Assembly (NCBI GenBank): GCA_903904005.1
Contig: CAIVAR010000093.1
Span: 1-64,000, forward strand
Length of the DNA stretch: 64,000 nucleotides
From: an uncultured Anaeromyxobacter sp.
GTDB taxonomy: Bacteria > Myxococcota > Myxococcia > Myxococcales > Anaeromyxobacteraceae
Reading direction: 5' to 3'
The position numbers were made by a program, and so were the translations under genes. Shown piece after piece: positions 43,381 to 54,331 of the stretch (positions within the stretch are counted from its first letter, which is position 1; every line of letters starts with the position of its first letter). The notes beneath the pieces are model-generated. The model searched no databases, was not told where the DNA came from, and was given only the letters and a program-made list of their open reading frames with translations.

Positions 43381-46020
43381 CTACTCCAGCCGGGACTTGA
43401 GCGCGGCGAGCAGGTTGAGCGCCTCGAGCGGGGTGAGCCGGTCGAGCGAGAGCGCCCGCAGTTCCTCGGCGATCCGCGCGAGCCGGGGGTCCGGCGCCGA
43501 GAAGAGCCCGAGCTGGTCGCCGGCCGGGCGCTCCCGCCGCCGCGTGCCCCGCGCCAGCGCCGCATGACCGGCCTCGTCCACCTCCAGCGACTCCAGGTTG
43601 CGCAGGATCTCCCGCGCCCGGGTGAGCACCTCCGCGGGAAGGCCGGCCAGCTTGGCCACCTCGATGCCGTAGCTGCGCGACGCGCCGCCGGAGACGAGCT
43701 TGCGCAGGAAGACCACGCGGTCGCCGACCTCCCGCACCGCGACGGTGAGGTTCCGCACCCGGGGACGTTCCCGGGCCAGGTCCTGGAGCTCGTGGTAGTG
43801 GGTCGCGAAGAGGGTGCGGCAGCCGGTCTTGTCGTGCAGCCTCTCGGCCACCGCCCAGGCGATGGAGAGCCCGTCGAAGGTGGAGGTGCCGCGCCCGATC
43901 TCATCGAGGATCACGAGCGATCGCCGGGTGGCGTTGTGGAGGATCGAGGCCGTCTCGGTCATCTCCACCATGAAGGTCGAACGTCCGCGGGCCAGGTCGT
44001 CGGACGCTCCGACCCGGGTGAAGACCCGATCGACCACGCCCACGCGCGCCCGCTCCGCAGGTACGAAGCTACCGGCCTGCGCCATGAGCACGACGAGGGC
44101 CGTCTGTCGCATCACCGTGCTCTTGCCGGCCATGTTGGGGCCGGTGATGACGAGCAGCTGCGCTCCCTCGGGGTCGGCGCTCGAGGAGACGGAGACGTCG
44201 TTCGGCACGAAGCCGCCGGAGTCGGCAGGGAGCATCGCCTCCACCACCGGGTGGCGCCCGCCCACGATCTCGAGCGACTCCGAGCCGTCGAGGACCGGCC
44301 TCCGGTAGCCCCGCTCGGCGGCGATCCGGGCCAGGGAGAGGACCGCATCGGCGGTGGCCACGGCGGACGCAGCGCCGCGGAGACGCCCGGCCTCCGCGAC
44401 CACCCTCCCCCTCAGGTCCTCGAAGATCCGGTCCTCCAGCGCGAACCGCTTCTCCTCCGCTCCCAGCACCTGCTCCTCGAGCTCCTTCAGCTCGGGGGTG
44501 ATGAAGCGTTCGCCGCCAACGGTGGTCTGCCGCCGCTGGTAATCGGGCGGGACGAGGTGCAGGTTGGGCTTGGTGACCTCGATGTAGTAGCCGAAGACCC
44601 GGTTGTAGCGGACCTTGAGGGAGCCGATGCCGGTGCGCTGCCGCTCCCGCGACTCGAGGGAGGCGATGACCCCCTTGCCACCCTCGGAGAGGGCCACGAT
44701 CCGGTCGAGCTCCTCCGACCAGCCCCGGCGGACCATCCCGCCCTCGCCGGTGGTGGCGGGGGGCTCGTCGGCGACGGCACGTTCGAGCAGCGCCGCCAGA
44801 TCCTCGAGCCCGCGGAGCGAGCGCCCCGTGGCGGCGAGGAGCGCCGGGCCGGCTCCCTCCAGGAGGTCGGCCGCTGCGGGCAACGCCGACAGCGTCCCCG
44901 CCAGCGCCCGGAGATCCCGCGCGTTCCCCTGCCGGAGCGCGAGCCGGGAGAGGAGCCGCTCGACGTCCGCCACCGGGCGGAGCGCCTCGACCACCTGTTC
45001 CCGCAGCACCGCTCCGGAGGCGAGCGCCTCGACGGCGTCCAGCCGGGCCTCGATGGCGGCCACCTCGGTGAGCGGGTAGCGAAGCCACTCGGCCAGGCGC
45101 CGCCCACCCGCCCCGGTGACGGTCCGGTCGAGGAGCCCGAGCAGCGAGCCCTTCCGGCGCCCGCCCACGAGCGTCCGCTCGATCTCGAGGTTGGCCCGGG
45201 TGCTCTCGTCGAGGAGGAGCACGTCGGCCGTGGGAAGCAGCGCGATCCGGTCGACGTGGCGGGGTTCGGTGCGCTGCGTCTCGGACAGGTAGTGAAGCGC
45301 GCCGCTGGCCGCGGCCACCGCCCGCGGCAGGTGGCCCACCCCGAAGCCGTCGAGCCCGGCGACGCCGAGGTGCCGGCAGAGCTTCTCGGTCCCCCGCTGG
45401 AACGCCGCGTCCTCCACCTCGGCGACCGGCACCCCGACCATCTGGGCGATGGCGGTGGCGCGCGGCCCCGCTCCCTCCGACCTGGGGAAGAGGAGCTCGC
45501 GCACGCCGGCCTTGCGGAGTTCCTCGGCGAGGCGAACGTCGCTCCCCACCTCCCCGCAGCGGAACTCTCCGGTGGTGGCGTCGAGGAGGGCCACGCCGCC
45601 ACCCGCGCCCTCCGGGTCGAGGGCCACCGCCCCGAGGAAGCTCGACTCGCGCGGGTCGAGCGACTGCTCGTCGAGGACCGTCCCGGGGGTGATCACCCGG
45701 GTGACCTCGCGCTTCACGATGCCGCCCTTGCCGGGGGGCTCGACCTGGTCGCAGATGGCGACCTTGAAGCCCCGTTCCAGCAGCTTCGCCACGTAGCCCC
45801 TGGCCGCGTGGTACGGGATGCCGCACATGGGGATCTTCCCATCCCCCTTGGCGCGCGACGTCAGCGTGATCTGGAGCGCCTCGGAGGCCTGCACCGCGTC
45901 CTCGGCGAACATCTCGTAGAAGTCGCCGAGCCGGAAGAAGAGGATCGCGTCCGGGTACCTCGCCTTCACCTCGAGGTACTGGCGCATCATCGGGGTCGCC
46001 GGCTGTGCGATCTCGGCCAC
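43381..46020 (-). CDS. mutS: DNA mismatch repair protein MutS
   Basis: An 879-residue mismatch sensor. The mismatch-binding Phe-x-Glu is in RLGDFYEMF near residues 30-38. The ATPase has Walker A GPNMAGKST and DEIGRGTSTFDG. The family length is about 850-880. The start is GTG 46020 (reading MAEIAQPATPMM). The matching mutL lies 14 kb away in the window, not adjacent. Transcription is divergent from the UbiB-family gene. Confidence 0.96.
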   Translation of the reverse strand: MAEIAQPATPMMRQYLEVKARYPDAILFFRLGDFYEMFAEDAVQASEALQITLTSRAKGDGKIPMCGIPYHAARGYVAKLLERGFKVAICDQVEPPGKGGIVKREVTRVITPGTVLDEQSLDPRESSFLGAVALDPEGAGGGVALLDATTGEFRCGEVGSDVRLAEELRKAGVRELLFPRSEGAGPRATAIAQMVGVPVAEVEDAAFQRGTEKLCRHLGVAGLDGFGVGHLPRAVAAASGALHYLSETQRTEPRHVDRIALLPTADVLLLDESTRANLEIERTLVGGRRKGSLLGLLDRTVTGAGGRRLAEWLRYPLTEVAAIEARLDAVEALASGAVLREQVVEALRPVADVERLLSRLALRQGNARDLRALAGTLSALPAAADLLEGAGPALLAATGRSLRGLEDLAALLERAVADEPPATTGEGGMVRRGWSEELDRIVALSEGGKGVIASLESRERQRTGIGSLKVRYNRVFGYYIEVTKPNLHLVPPDYQRRQTTVGGERFITPELKELEEQVLGAEEKRFALEDRIFEDLRGRVVAEAGRLRGAASAVATADAVLSLARIAAERGYRRPVLDGSESLEIVGGRHPVVEAMLPADSGGFVPNDVSVSSSADPEGAQLLVITGPNMAGKSTVMRQTALVVLMAQAGSFVPAERARVGVVDRVFTRVGASDDLARGRSTFMVEMTETASILHNATRRSLVILDEIGRGTSTFDGLSIAWAVAERLHDKTGCRTLFATHYHELQDLARERPRVRNLTVAVREVGDRVVFLRKLVSGGASRSYGIEVAKLAGLPAEVLTRAREILRNLESLEVDEAGHAALARGTRRRERPAGDQLGLFSAPDPRLARIAEELRALSLDRLTPLEALNLLAALKSRLE

Positions 46021-46029
46021 GGGGAGCTT

Positions 46030-46077
46030 CTAGCACGCCGGTCCGCCCGCGTGGCGGGTCCGGGGCCCGGGTGCTAG
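46030..46077. promoter_or_regulatory. Nested inverted repeats in the mutS/ubiB divergent spacer
   Basis: CTAGCAC (46030-46036) and GTGCTAG (46071-46077) are 7-bp inverted arms 34 bases apart. Inside them CCCGC-GTG-GCGGG (46046-46058) forms a second short hairpin. The spacer between the two start codons is only 66 bases, so this structure occupies most of the shared promoter region. Confidence 0.4.
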
Positions 46078-46086
46078 CATCGGGCG

Positions 46087-47799
46087 GTGCTGCGCGAGGC
46101 GATCCACGACCTGAACCGGCTCCGCGAGGTCTCCTCGGTCATCGCCCGCCACGGCTTCGGGGCGTATCTAGAGCGGGTCCGGCTGGGTTCCGCCGCCCCC
46201 CGCCCCGCCCCCGTCGACGGCAGCCCGCCGGGCCCCCCGCCGTCGGACGGGCGCAACGCCGCCCGCTTCCGGCAGATGCTCGTCGACCTCGGCCCCACCT
46301 ACGTCAAGCTGGGTCAGCTGCTCTCGAGCCGCCCCGACATCCTCCCGGCGGCCTGGATCGCCGAGCTCTCCCTGCTCCAGGACGCCTGCGACCCGGTCCC
46401 GGTGGACGACATCCGGCGCGAGATCGAGCGCGGGCTGGGGCGCCCGGTGGGAGAGCTCTTCGCCTGGCTCGACCCGGTCCCGGTGGCGAGCGCCTCCATC
46501 GCCCAGGTCCACCGCGCCCGGACCCACGGCGGCGCCGACGTCGCGGTGAAGGTGCAGCGTCCGGGCGTGCGGGAGCAGTTCGAGTCCGACCTGGGGCTCC
46601 TCCAGTACGTGGCCCGGCTGCTCGAGGCGCTCGTCGAGGAGACGGGGATCTACACCCCGTCCGACATCGTCCACGAGTTCGACCGGGCCATCCACGAGGA
46701 ACTCGATTTCGCCAACGAGGCACGGAACGCCCGGGACATCGCCATCGCGTCGAAGGACCTCGCCTTCGTGGTGGTCCCGGCGGTGCACGCCGCCTTCTCC
46801 TCGGCGACCGTCCTCACCCTCGACTACGTCGAGGGGCGGAAGGTGACCGACGTCGCCGGGCGGGAGGGGTACGACCCGCAGCGGGTGGCGCGAAACCTCA
46901 TCGATGCCGCCTTCCGTCAGCTCTTCGGCGGCGGCATCTTCCACGGGGACCCTCACCCCGGAAACCTGCTCGTGCTCCCCGGCGACCGGATCGCCTACCT
47001 CGACTTCGGCCTGGTGGGGCGCATCGGCCGCCCGATGCAGGAGGCGCTCGTCACCCTGCTCGTGGCGGTCGCCCTGCGCGACCCGGACACGGTGGCGCGC
47101 GTCCTCTACCGCATCGGCGTGCCCGAGGCCCACACCCCGATCACCTCCCTGCGGGACGACATCTCCCGCATCCTCGACCGCTACCTCGGGCTCAAGCTCG
47201 ACCAGATCCGTTCGTCGACCCTGCTCACCGACATGCTCGACCTGGCGGTGCGCCACAAGATCAAGGTGCCCCGGGAGTACGCGCTGCTCTGCAAGTCCTC
47301 GGTCACCATCGAGGGGGTCATCCGCGGCCTCTACCCGGAGCTCGACATCATGGAGGTCGGGCTGCCCTACGCGAAGGAGATGCTCTTCTCCCGGTTCCAG
47401 CCGGGCGACGCCTCCGGTGCGCTCATGAAGTCGATGCTGAAGCTGCAGGGGCTCGCGGAGGACGTCCCGGCGCAGCTCTCGCAGATCCTCGCCGATCTCG
47501 AGGGCGGCAAGTTCCGGGTCCACGTGCGCTCGGAGTCGATCGACCGCATCGCCGACAACGTCCGGTCGCTCGGGCTCACCGTGTTCCTGGGGCTGCTCGC
47601 CAGCGCGCTCGCCCTCGGCGGCCTCTTCGTCGTGGCGCGCCAGATGGCCGGCTCGCAGGTGGTGCTCTTGCTCGGCTTCTCGGCGCTGCTCTTCGCCGGC
47701 TTCCTCTTCGGGGCCTCGCTCACCGTCTACTGGCTGGGCGGCCGCATCCCCAAGCTCTCGCTGCGCAAGCTCATCCATCGCTTCTCCCGCCCCTCCTGA
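46087..47799 (+). CDS. UbiB/ABC1-family atypical kinase
   Basis: A 570-residue membrane-anchored member of the ABC1/ADCK/UbiB family, linked to ubiquinone or menaquinone handling. Typical motifs are [15 protein letters not shown] (family KxGQ), [24 protein letters not shown] and YLDFGLVGR. Two hydrophobic segments near the C-terminus (about 500-545) anchor it. No quinone-biosynthesis genes lie beside it. Its last 73 bases are shared with the opposing gene. Confidence 0.92.
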   Translation: MLREAIHDLNRLREVSSVIARHGFGAYLERVRLGSAAPRPAPVDGSPPGPPPSDGRNAARFRQMLVDLGPTYVKLGQLLSSRPDILPAAWIAELSLLQDACDPVPVDDIRREIERGLGRPVGELFAWLDPVPVASASIAQVHRARTHGGADVAVKVQRPGVREQFESDLGLLQYVARLLEALVEETGIYTPSDIVHEFDRAIHEELDFANEARNARDIAIASKDLAFVVVPAVHAAFSSATVLTLDYVEGRKVTDVAGREGYDPQRVARNLIDAAFRQLFGGGIFHGDPHPGNLLVLPGDRIAYLDFGLVGRIGRPMQEALVTLLVAVALRDPDTVARVLYRIGVPEAHTPITSLRDDISRILDRYLGLKLDQIRSSTLLTDMLDLAVRHKIKVPREYALLCKSSVTIEGVIRGLYPELDIMEVGLPYAKEMLFSRFQPGDASGALMKSMLKLQGLAEDVPAQLSQILADLEGGKFRVHVRSESIDRIADNVRSLGLTVFLGLLASALALGGLFVVARQMAGSQVVLLLGFSALLFAGFLFGASLTVYWLGGRIPKLSLRKLIHRFSRPS

Positions 47800-48695
47800 G
47801 GCGCGAGGGAGAGCACGCCGACCGCCGCGAGCCGCCACAGCTCGGCTCCGGCCGCAAGCAGCGCACCGGCGGCGGCGAGGACGGCGTCGGGAAGGGCCAT
47901 GAGCCAGCGGGGGCCTCCGTGGGCCGCGGCCCCGAGCACGCCGAGGGCGGCCTGGATGGATCCGGCGGCGAGGACGCTGCCGAGCCACACGGCGAGGAGC
48001 ACCACCAGGAACGCCGCCGGCCGGGAGAGGAACGACCGGACGCCCCCGCCCAGGGACCGAAGCAGATCCTCGCCAGACATGGCCGCGCGGGCGACGGCCA
48101 CGTCGCCCAGCGCCGAGAGGGAGGTCGCGAGCACGGCCGCGGTCACGAGCCCCATCGCGGCGACGAAGGCCGCCGGGCCGGCGGAGCCGCTCCCCTGGGC
48201 GCGCGACCCGACCGCGAAGACGCCGAGGATCGAGGCGAGGACCATCCCCTTCCCGACGAGGTCGAGCAGGAGCGCGACGACGGCGGCGGGGAGGACCTGC
48301 TCGAACCGCCGCACCGCCCCCTCGGTGACGGAAGGGGGCGAGCCGGTCCCACCGGACAGTCGCCAGGCCAGGCGGGGGACGGCGCCGGCCATCCAGGCGA
48401 CCCGCAGAGCCCCCCAGAGCAGCACGCCGGCGAGCCAGAGCCCGATGGCGATGGACCGGAATCGGGGCTCCGCCCACGCCTGGGCAAGGACGGCGAGCAC
48501 ACCGGGCAACCCTCCTCCCCGGTGGAGGACCTCCCGGGCGGCCAGCCAGGAGACGGCGACCACGAAGGCGGTGCCCGGGAGGGCGAGAAGCCCCCGGAAC
48601 AGGGTCACGCAGAGCCCCAGGGCCACGAGCCAGGTCTCCCCGGCCACGGCCCGGAACCCGGCGCCCAGCGCCCTTCCCACGGTCGGTTCCTGCAC
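47727..48695 (-). CDS. Polytopic membrane protein, unknown
   Basis: A 322-residue protein with about six hydrophobic segments, such as LVALGLCVTLFRGLLALPGT, FVVAVSWLAA, AVVALLLDLVGKGMVLASIL and AFLVVLLAVWLGSVLAAGSI. The start at GTG 48695 (QEPTVGRALGAGF) is inferred from the first hydrophobic helix. Its final 24 codons run antisense to the UbiB-family gene. The overlap is real as long as no sequencing error lies there. I do not recognise the family; a DUF-type permease-like protein is possible. Confidence 0.7.
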   Translation of the reverse strand: MQEPTVGRALGAGFRAVAGETWLVALGLCVTLFRGLLALPGTAFVVAVSWLAAREVLHRGGGLPGVLAVLAQAWAEPRFRSIAIGLWLAGVLLWGALRVAWMAGAVPRLAWRLSGGTGSPPSVTEGAVRRFEQVLPAAVVALLLDLVGKGMVLASILGVFAVGSRAQGSGSAGPAAFVAAMGLVTAAVLATSLSALGDVAVARAAMSGEDLLRSLGGGVRSFLSRPAAFLVVLLAVWLGSVLAAGSIQAALGVLGAAAHGGPRWLMALPDAVLAAAGALLAAGAELWRLAAVGVLSLAPQEGREKRWMSLRSESLGMRPPSQ

Positions 48696-48756
48696 GGGGG
48701 GACCGTACGCCGCGCCCCTTGCCGGGGCAAGGCGAATGCCCGAACGGAAGTTGCGT

Positions 48757-48788
48757 CTGAACGCCCGGAGGGTATACTTGCGTTCAGG
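48757..48788 (+). promoter_or_regulatory. LexA box and half-site upstream of lexA
   Basis: The 17 bases at 48772-48788 end in GTTCAGG and match 15 of 17 positions of the motif CTRHAMRYBYGTTCAGS described for Myxococcus LexA. An inverted half-site CTGAAC lies at 48757-48762. The box ends just before the lexA ribosome site, so it probably mediates autoregulation. Confidence 0.7.
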
Positions 48789-48801
48789 AGGCGCCCACGC
48801 C

Positions 48802-49491
48802 ATGGAAGCCCTGACCGATCGCCAGCTCGAGGTTCTCCGCTTCATCGCCCGTCAGATCGAGGAGCAGGGTTATCCCCCCACCATCCGCGAGATCGGCGAG
48901 GCCCTCGAGATCCGCTCCACCAACGGCGTGAACGACCACCTGAAGGCGCTCGAGCGCAAGGGCTACCTCACCCGCGATCCGGTGAAGTCCCGCGCCCTCA
49001 TCCCCACCCCCAAGGGGCGCGACGCGCTCAGCGGCCGTGCGTCCGGCGCCCAGGTCATCTCGCTCGCCTCCCGCGCCGCGGCGCGCGGCGCCTCCCGCCT
49101 CGTCGACGTCCCCATCGTCGGGCGGGTGGCCGCGGGCCAGCCCATCCTGGCCGAGGAGCGCATCGAGGACACCGTCCAGGTCGACTCCTTCTTCCTCGGC
49201 GCGGGGCGCAAGGTCTACGGGCTGCGCGTCCAGGGCGATTCGATGATCGGCGACGGCATCCTGCCCGGCGACTACATCTTCGTCCGCAAGCAACTGAACG
49301 CCGACGACGGCGACATCGTGGTGGCCATGATCGACGACGAGGCCACGGTGAAGCGGGTCTACTTCGAGGGGGACCGGGTGCGGTTCCAGCCTTCCAACCC
49401 GCGCATGGCGCCCATCTACGTGCGCGAGTCCGACTTCCGGAGCACCATGATCCTCGGCATCGTGGTCGGGATCTACCGCAGGCTCCAGTAG
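48802..49491 (+). CDS. lexA: LexA repressor
   Basis: A 229-residue SOS repressor. The N-terminal winged helix (TDRQLEVLRFIARQIEEQGY) carries recognition helix RSTNGVNDHLKALERKGY. Self-cleavage should occur at Ala111-Gly112 (VAAGQPI). Catalytic Ser147 is in GDSMIGDG and Lys184 in ATVKRVYF. The ATG follows AGGAGG at 48786-48791. It is transcribed convergently with the RelE-fold fusion gene, 16 bases away. Confidence 0.96.
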   Translation: MEALTDRQLEVLRFIARQIEEQGYPPTIREIGEALEIRSTNGVNDHLKALERKGYLTRDPVKSRALIPTPKGRDALSGRASGAQVISLASRAAARGASRLVDVPIVGRVAAGQPILAEERIEDTVQVDSFFLGAGRKVYGLRVQGDSMIGDGILPGDYIFVRKQLNADDGDIVVAMIDDEATVKRVYFEGDRVRFQPSNPRMAPIYVRESDFRSTMILGIVVGIYRRLQ

Positions 49492-49507
49492 CGAGGCCCC
49501 TTCCCGC

Positions 49508-50749
49508 CTATCCGCGCGTCTTGGCCTGCCGGATGTACCGGTCGAGGTCCTCGCGGTCGATGAGGGACAGGATCTCCACGGTGTTCTGCCGCTCCGGCCG
49601 CCGGTAGATGAGCCGGACGTCGGTGGCCACCCGGACGCGGTAGTAGCCCGGGAGCCCCTCGAGCGGGATGGCGCGCAGGCTCGGGTGGCGGTGGTCCTGG
49701 GAGAGCAGCTGCGCCTGCTTGAAGGCGGCGCGCTGGATCCGCCGATCCCACCCCTCCAGCGAATCGTAGAACTCCCGCGTGTAGACCGGGAAGAGCCAGG
49801 TCTCGGCGTCCCCTGCCTCCGTCTCCTCCGGGGATTGCGGAGCTACCTCGGTGGGGGCTGCCACGGCCTTCGTGGGGCGCGCCCGCTCGAGTTCACGCGC
49901 GAGTTCCTGTTCCCGTTCCTGCGCCCGCGCGAGCCGTGCCTCGGCCGCGCCGAGCCGCCCGGCAAGTTCCCGGGCCTCCGCCCGGGCCCGCTGGGCCTCG
50001 AGCCCAGCATCGGATTGCCGGAGGGCGTCGGCCTCGCCGCGCGCCTTTGCGCCCTCCTGCCGCGCCTGGGCTGCCTCCTCGCGGGACCGTGCCGATTCCT
50101 CGGCCGCCCGCGACTCCCCGGCCCGCGCCTCCCGCAGCGCGCCCTGGAGCTTCTCGCGCTGCTCCTCCGCCTTGCGTCGCGCCTCCTCGGCCCGGGCGGC
50201 GCCGGCCTCCTCCGCGGCGCGAAGCCGGGCGTCGGCCTGGCCGAGCGAGGCCTCCAGTGCGGCGACGCGCTCCCGGGGATCGACCTCCCCGGGCGACTCC
50301 CGCCCCGGAGGGGGTTCGGTGCCATCGCCGGGGCCGAAGTAGTGGGCGGCGAGCTCGTCCAGGATGGGCAGCGCCGCGCTCCGGACGTCGGGGCTCAGGT
50401 CGGAAAGCACCCGCCAGAGGACGAGGGCGAGCGGGGCATCGCCGGCGGTGGCGTCGAGCAGGTCGGCCGCCTCGGCGGGGGCGAGCGCCGTCCCGACGAG
50501 CGGCGGGCGCTCGAAGGCCCTGGCGAGGAGCTCGAGGACGTTCCTGCCGGAGGGCGGGTTGGCGCGGATCTCGTCGGCGATGACGTCGCAGCGCTCGACG
50601 TCGCCGAGGGAACCGCTGCGGAAGCCCGGGATGGAGAGCTTCTGCTCCTTGACGACTGCGCGGGTCTCGTCGGGCGTCAACGAGACGTAGAGGAAGACCG
50701 AGAGCTGGTCGCGCGAGAGCTCGGCGAGTGGGGCATCGGCCACCTGCAC
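49508..50749 (-). CDS. Coiled-coil protein with C-terminal RelE/ParE-fold domain
   Basis: A 413-residue protein of unusual build. Residues 1-140 are a helical domain I do not recognise. Residues 155-300 are a long Ala/Glu/Arg coiled coil. Residues about 325-413 read like RelE/ParE toxins: FYDSLEGWDRRIQRAAFKQA, HRHPSLRAIPLEG, PGYYRVRVATDVRLIYRR and LSLIDREDLDRYI. No antitoxin gene lies next to it, so it is unlikely to be an ordinary toxin-antitoxin pair. The RelE fold also occurs as a fused module beside helicases. Operon with the phosphoesterase (16-bp spacing). Confidence 0.8.
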   Translation of the reverse strand: MQVADAPLAELSRDQLSVFLYVSLTPDETRAVVKEQKLSIPGFRSGSLGDVERCDVIADEIRANPPSGRNVLELLARAFERPPLVGTALAPAEAADLLDATAGDAPLALVLWRVLSDLSPDVRSAALPILDELAAHYFGPGDGTEPPPGRESPGEVDPRERVAALEASLGQADARLRAAEEAGAARAEEARRKAEEQREKLQGALREARAGESRAAEESARSREEAAQARQEGAKARGEADALRQSDAGLEAQRARAEARELAGRLGAAEARLARAQEREQELARELERARPTKAVAAPTEVAPQSPEETEAGDAETWLFPVYTREFYDSLEGWDRRIQRAAFKQAQLLSQDHRHPSLRAIPLEGLPGYYRVRVATDVRLIYRRPERQNTVEILSLIDREDLDRYIRQAKTRG

Positions 50750-50765
50750 GTCGGGACCTCTCGGC

Positions 50766-51602
50766 TCACCCGCGGGGGGCGAGCACGGCCTTGACCGAGC
50801 GGACGCCGCTCCGGTCGATCTCGTAGACGTAACCGCGGGCGCGCCGGACCGGCTCGTCGCTCACCCGGCTGGCCGAACCGGCGCAGAGGATGGGGGTGGT
50901 CCCGGCCGCTCCGGGGATGTCGACCCGGAAGGCACAATGCCGGTGGCCGTGCAGCACACCGGCGATCCGGACGTCGGAGATCATGCGGACCACCTTGTCG
51001 GCGTCGAGGAGCGGTGTCCGGGCCACGAGCGCGTCGGAGGGGATGCGTTCCCGCGGGAGCAGGAGATGGTGGTGCAGGGCGAGCAGCACCGCCCTCCCCT
51101 CCTTCACGTGCTCCCGGACCAGTTCGCGGCAGGCCTGCAACTGGGCCGAGCCCAGGACCCCAGGGGTGTCGAAGGGCTCGTCGCCGAACTGGGTGCTGTC
51201 GAGAGCGATGATGGCCACCTCGGGCGCCGGAAGGGCCGCGAAGGGGTAGCTCACCTCGGGCTTGCGCATGCCCCGTCCATCCGGTCCGATCATCCGCAGG
51301 AACCGCGCCGTCTTGACCGACTCGGCGGTCCACACGTCGTGGTTGCCGGGGACGACGGTCAGCTTTCCGGCGTCGGCCCACTTCCGCAGGAGCTTGGCGG
51401 CGCGCTCGAACTCGGTTGCCTCGCCCGAGAGGGTGAGATCGCCGGTGACCACGAGGTGGTCGACCTGGGCCTCCTCGAGCTGGTCCAGGACACGCTGGGC
51501 CAGCCTGACGGAGTGGCGATCGCAGTCCCGGGGGAGGATCCCGGCGCGCGGGTAGCGGCCGCGGTCGGAGAGGTGGAGGTCGGATACGTGGCCGATGCGC
51601 AA
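50766..51602 (-). CDS. Calcineurin-like metallophosphoesterase
   Basis: A 278-residue phosphoesterase with all metal-binding motifs of the family: DLHLSD, GDLTLSG, GNHDVW and GHRH, plus the single His in [10 protein letters not shown]. It resembles cyclic-nucleotide phosphodiesterase/Icc-type enzymes, but the substrate is open. The start is a TTG at 51602. Paired with the RelE-fold gene downstream. Divergent from lon. Confidence 0.88.
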   Translation of the reverse strand: MRIGHVSDLHLSDRGRYPRAGILPRDCDRHSVRLAQRVLDQLEEAQVDHLVVTGDLTLSGEATEFERAAKLLRKWADAGKLTVVPGNHDVWTAESVKTARFLRMIGPDGRGMRKPEVSYPFAALPAPEVAIIALDSTQFGDEPFDTPGVLGSAQLQACRELVREHVKEGRAVLLALHHHLLLPRERIPSDALVARTPLLDADKVVRMISDVRIAGVLHGHRHCAFRVDIPGAAGTTPILCAGSASRVSDEPVRRARGYVYEIDRSGVRSVKAVLAPRG

Positions 51603-51655
51603 GCTGCCGGATGCTATCGGCCGGCGGGAGAAGCGTCAAACGGCGGGGTGGGTGC

Positions 51656-51683
51656 TTGACCGACCCCTTTCCTGTCTTAGATC
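51656..51683 (+). promoter_or_regulatory. Probable promoter of lon
   Basis: TTGACC (51656-51661) followed after 16 bases by TAGATC (51678-51683) resembles a housekeeping -35/-10 pair. Transcription would begin near 51690, so the ATG at 51691 would have almost no leader and the ATG at 51760, with GAAGGAG upstream, would be the true start of lon. Confidence 0.45.
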
Positions 51684-51759
51684 GACCGACATGGTCCCGT
51701 CGGATATCCTCAACGCGCCGGAGCAGGCTGACTCCGAGGAACTCGAGAAGGAGCACGCC

Positions 51760-54228
<2,469 letters not shown>

Positions 54229-54237
54229 CGGTCTGAC

Positions 54238-54265
54238 GACCGGGGCCGGTCGTGTGGCCCCGGTC
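54238..54265 (+). terminator. GC-rich hairpin after lon
   Basis: Ten perfect pairs, GACCGGGGCC (54238-54247) with GGCCCCGGTC (54256-54265), with an 8-base loop. No T-tract follows, so termination may be weak or Rho-aided. A second short inverted repeat, GACA/TGTC at 54268-54279, comes right after. Confidence 0.55.
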
Positions 54266-54331
54266 CCGACATCCGTGTCATAGTGTCCGGCGATCACTCG
54301 GACCGCGGCGTCGCGATCCGGAGGGAGAGGT

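Noticed and set aside
49508-50749. Classic toxin-antitoxin locus
   Set aside because: There is no small antitoxin gene upstream or downstream, and the RelE-fold part is fused to a 300-residue N-terminal region.
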